From assembly GCF_030369635.1 (NCBI RefSeq), contig NZ_CP128474.1:62001-126000 (forward strand): a stretch of 64,000 nucleotides of DNA. The letters run 5' to 3'. This stretch comes from Microbacterium arborescens. GTDB taxonomy: Bacteria > Actinomycetota > Actinomycetes > Actinomycetales > Microbacteriaceae. A program made the translations under genes and the position numbers. The notes under the pieces were generated by a model. It searched no databases, had not been told where the DNA came from, and saw nothing but the letters and a program-made list of their open reading frames with translations. Shown here piece by piece: positions 61,743 to 64,000 of this stretch (positions are counted from its first letter, which is position 1; each line of letters begins with the position of its first letter).

Positions 61743-62135
61743 TCAGTCGCGCAGCTGGGCCAGCAGCGCGGCGTGATCGGTCGTGCCGGCGAGCTCGACG
61801 ATGCGCCCTCCCGCCACCCGCAGGAACCCGAACTCCGCCACATTGACGTGGCGGCGGGTGGGTCGGATGCCGCGGAACGGGCCGGTGTGCGTGCCGCTCG
61901 CGCGCACGTGCGCGGCGATGCGGTCGTCCTCGACGACGAGCTGGATGCGGCGCACCTGCCAGTCAGGGAAGGCGTCGAGCACCTCGACGACGTCGGCCAT
62001 CCACGCGTCGGCGCCGGCCGGCAGGTGCGCTCGCCGGACCTCTGGGTCGATGAAGGAGCGGATGGCGTCGAGGTCGTGGCGGTTGCAGGCCTCGAGGTAC
62101 TCGGCGTACCAGGCGTGCATCTCCCACGGTTCCAT
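61743..62135 (-). CDS. SnoaL-like/NTF2-fold protein
   Basis: 130 residues. The NTF2 fold starts with WYAEYLEACNRHDLDAIRSFIDPEVRRAHLPAGADAWMADVVEVLDAFPDWQ and ends VAEFGFLRVAGGRIVELAGTTDHAALLAQL. The fold is shared by SnoaL polyketide cyclases, ketosteroid isomerases and many small enzymes with an acidic active-site residue; RRIQLVVEDDRIAAHVRASGTHTGPFRGI is usual for the SnoaL group. Substrate unknown. It lies between the DUF1349 and VOC genes on the same strand (15 and 24 bp gaps), suggesting an operon. Confidence 0.85.
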   Translation of the reverse strand: MEPWEMHAWYAEYLEACNRHDLDAIRSFIDPEVRRAHLPAGADAWMADVVEVLDAFPDWQVRRIQLVVEDDRIAAHVRASGTHTGPFRGIRPTRRHVNVAEFGFLRVAGGRIVELAGTTDHAALLAQLRD

Positions 62136-62159
62136 CCGCCCATTATCGGCGGTGCGGTG

Positions 62160-62582
62160 TCAGCTGCCCGCGCGACGATCAGGCAGGGGTGATTCGTCCG
62201 CCGCGACGACCTCGACCTTGAAGCCCGCCGCGTTCTCGAGCCAGCCGGCGTAGTGCTGGGGGCCGCCGGCGTGCGGGTAACGCTCCTGGTACAGCGGCAT
62301 CCAACCTGCGGACGGGGCGTCGGCCATGATCGCGTCGACCTCGGCGGGGGAGCCGCCGCGGAAGGCCAGGTGGTTCAGGCCCGGGCGCCGACGGTCGTGC
62401 TCGGTGCCGGCCGTGTTCGGGGAGGTGGTGAGCGTCAGGTACGCCCCGCCCGCGGCCCACGACTCGCCCTGCGGCCACGTGCTCTCGAGGTCGAAGCCGA
62501 CCCGCCGAAGCAACCAGCCCCATTCCCGGCGGGCGGACTCGATGTCGCTGACCCAGAGCTCGACATGATGGAAACCTGCCAT
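62160..62582 (-). CDS. VOC-superfamily (glyoxalase/bleomycin-resistance-like) protein
   Basis: 140 residues from the ATG at 62582; a start 10 codons earlier (62612) is possible. The VOC fold has FHHVELWVSDIESARREWGWLLRRVGFDL, with the first metal His (FHH), GLNHLAFRGGSPAEVDAIM, second His (NHLAF), and YAGWLENAAGFKVEVVA with the final Glu. The metal pattern suits a glyoxalase, dioxygenase or resistance protein, and no substrate is implied. It shares a strand with the SnoaL-like and DUF1349 genes. Confidence 0.88.
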   Translation of the reverse strand: MAGFHHVELWVSDIESARREWGWLLRRVGFDLESTWPQGESWAAGGAYLTLTTSPNTAGTEHDRRRPGLNHLAFRGGSPAEVDAIMADAPSAGWMPLYQERYPHAGGPQHYAGWLENAAGFKVEVVAADESPLPDRRAGS

Positions 62583-62677
62583 GGCTCCCAGTCTCGTGCA
62601 GCAGCTCGGCATCCTTCTCCGGCGGTGGCTATGCTGCGGCGGGAGTGTCCGACCGTCCCCGGTGTGAAAGGTGTCCC

Positions 62678-63880
62678 ATGACCGGCCCGAGAGATGTGAC
62701 CGATCAGCCGGCTGGTTCCGTCAGCGATTGGGGGTCGTATCGGCTCGACCTCACCGGTCCCGACAGTCATGTCCTCACGATCCAACCCGGACGAGGAGAC
62801 CTCTCGCTCGGGCCCGCCGACGGGAAGCCGGTCGACCTGCAGATCGGGCCGGACGACGCGATCGACTGGTCGGCGTTCGATCCCTTCGCGACACCTGCAG
62901 GTTCTCCGTGGCCCAGACACATCGTCTATCGCGGTAACGACGCCGGCTTCTTCGCCTGGGCACGGCGGCGCCCGATCGAGAACTTCTCGTGGACGCCCGA
63001 GTTCGCCGACGACCGCGACGTGGATGCCGCGGGTTCCGACATCCACAGCCTGTTCCTCCGTCTGGGCGAGCTGCGCGGATCGTTGCGTCTGACGATGCCG
63101 GCGGTCTACCACCTCAGCGTCGCGGGCGACCTCGCCCGGCTGCGGACGGACGGGGCGCTTCCGCGATCGCTCTCGCTGCTGCCGGCGCTCGGCCGCGCGA
63201 CGGGGGAGCCGGTCGTCGTCCCCGACCTGGGTCCGTTACGAGACGTCGAGTCGGTGACGCTGTCGGGCGCTCCGCTCGGTCGTCCGATCTCGCTGACGGC
63301 GCTCCGGCAGTTCACCCGGATCGAGAGCCTGTCGCTGCACGGGAGCTTCACCGACTGGGAAGCGCTGGGCGAGCTCGACGCGCTCCGCGGTCTCGAGATC
63401 CGCTTCGTGCCGAACCTCGACGGGATGCCGTCGCTCGACACGTGGCCGTCGCTCGAGCGGTTCATCGCATTCAACGTCGACGAGGCGGGCGGAAAGGTCC
63501 TCCGCTCGCAGATGCGTGCGCGCGCGAAGACGCGACCGTGGGACGACTACGCATCGGTCGTGAAGCTGCGAAAGCCCGAGTGGTGGCAGCAGGAGTACGG
63601 CCGCCCGTTCGCGGGCTGGGACGCCCGACGAGCGAAGATCGCCAATGCCGCCTACGACGCCGCGCTCGCGTCGCTCGCCGCGTCGCAGGACCTCGGCGAG
63701 GCTCGCGCCGCGATCGTCGCCTTCGTCGAACGCTTCAACAGTGTGCCCGGCATCGAGACGACCGAACGCGAGGACGTCGGCGACGCGGTGCTGCAGCTGC
63801 AGACCCAGGCGCGTCCCATCGCGCTGGGCGTCACCGCGGAGGACGCGCTGAGCTGGTTCGACGAGACGCGAGACTTCTGA
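62678..63880 (+). CDS. Hypothetical protein with leucine-rich-repeat-like central region
   Basis: 400 residues from the ATG at 62678 (AAAGG about 7 nt upstream); a GTG at 62645 is an alternative. The N-terminal 130 residues contain SYRLDLTGPDSHVLTIQPGRGDLSLGPADGKPVDLQIG. The centre (about residues 140-260) has LRR-type periodicity: LYHLSVAGDLARL, LSLLPAL, VESVTLSGAPLG, IESLSLHGSFTDWEALGELDALRGLEIRFVPNLDGM. The C-terminus is helical (RRAKIANAAYDAALASLAASQDLGEARAAIVAFVERFNSVPG), ending ALSWFDETRDF. No signal peptide or TM. I do not recognise the family; protein binding by the repeats is inferred. Confidence 0.68.
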   Translation: MTGPRDVTDQPAGSVSDWGSYRLDLTGPDSHVLTIQPGRGDLSLGPADGKPVDLQIGPDDAIDWSAFDPFATPAGSPWPRHIVYRGNDAGFFAWARRRPIENFSWTPEFADDRDVDAAGSDIHSLFLRLGELRGSLRLTMPAVYHLSVAGDLARLRTDGALPRSLSLLPALGRATGEPVVVPDLGPLRDVESVTLSGAPLGRPISLTALRQFTRIESLSLHGSFTDWEALGELDALRGLEIRFVPNLDGMPSLDTWPSLERFIAFNVDEAGGKVLRSQMRARAKTRPWDDYASVVKLRKPEWWQQEYGRPFAGWDARRAKIANAAYDAALASLAASQDLGEARAAIVAFVERFNSVPGIETTEREDVGDAVLQLQTQARPIALGVTAEDALSWFDETRDF

Positions 63881-63975
63881 CGGAGGCGGGTGCGACTTCG
63901 GGAGGAGCGTCCGACCTTCGGATGATCTCGTGCCGGAGCGGGCGAATCCGCTGCGAGCGAGCCGCGCCGGTGGCA

Positions 63976-63981
63976 TAGCCT
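63976..63981 (+). promoter_or_regulatory. -10 box of the last, partial gene
   Basis: TAGCCT, exactly 6 nt before the ATG at 63988, with no ribosome-binding site between. It matches the leaderless pattern seen across the window. Confidence 0.5.
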
Positions 63982-63987
63982 CGCCCC

Positions 63988-64000
63988 ATGACACCCCTCG
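63988..64000 (+). CDS. Start of a gene cut by the window edge
   Basis: Only four codons (MTPL) are present. The ATG lies 6 nt after TAGCCT, which is the only evidence that it is a start. No function can be given. Confidence 0.4.

Overview
The window is a high-GC (roughly 70%), gene-dense chromosome segment from an actinobacterium, most likely Microbacteriaceae and plausibly Microbacterium. The evidence is base composition, heavy GTG start use, many start codons with no Shine-Dalgarno sequence sitting 6-7 nt behind a TANNNT -10 box (leaderless mRNAs), a DUF222/HNH (13E12-type) protein, a Pr6Pr membrane protein, and small-type PurL. No rRNA, tRNA, CRISPR, phage or IS gene was seen. The species call is inference. 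About 65 genes are annotated; the first (minus strand) and last (plus strand) are cut by the window edges.

Layout. 0.1-2.5 kb: membrane-bound PP2C/SpoIIE phosphatase and a secreted GH6 glucanase. 2.6-5.3 kb: a GntR regulator divergent from an enolase-superfamily enzyme, with a convergent HAD phosphatase; two matching operators bracket the module. 5.3-8.6 kb: a TetR / degenerate ABC ATPase / YhgE operon. 8.6-12.8 kb: argG and a metNIQ-type importer. 13-19.2 kb: MFS exporter, AraC regulator, cyclophilin lipoprotein, DUF1801-like protein, PAP2 phosphatase, and an ECF sigma factor with a one-TM partner. 19.4-21.3 kb: an FBP-domain protein behind a probable leaderless leader peptide, then an XRE regulator divergent from a methionine aminopeptidase. 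21.3-26.4 kb: Pr6Pr, GNAT, HNH, LysE, LacI. 26.5-30.7 kb: a LacI-controlled ChvE/MmsAB-type sugar ABC operon ending in a strong terminator.

30.8-41.1 kb: an amino-acid ABC transporter, a double GNAT, a membrane-anchored sulfite-oxidase-like molybdoenzyme, and a convergent operon of two flavin monooxygenases and an FAD/NAD(P) protein. Together these resemble organosulfur (S-modified cysteine) salvage clusters. 41.2-50.8 kb: a DHFR-like protein, a polytopic membrane protein, an inositol-phosphatase-family enzyme, a CDF transporter with a half-size binding protein, purA, a beta-propeller protein, an AI-2E family membrane protein, chorismate mutase, and a GNAT/TetR pair. 51.2-54.4 kb: a ProVWX-type glycine-betaine importer. 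54.4-56.1 kb: two tandem paralogous anchored helical proteins. 56.1-64 kb: purL, a Tat-exported phosphoesterase and small mostly uncharacterised proteins.

The most unusual non-coding signal is a 70-bp intergenic element present three times (12963, 15323, 34793). It consists of four 14-bp units, two forward and two inverted, with identical 5-4-5 nt spacing in every copy. A second hairpin family (36631, 58672) and a single long hairpin (10110) also occur. Other leads are the Walker-less ABC protein kept with YhgE, the leader peptide before the FBP gene, the XRE-MetAP pair, and the single-lobe binding protein fused by overlap to a cation transporter.
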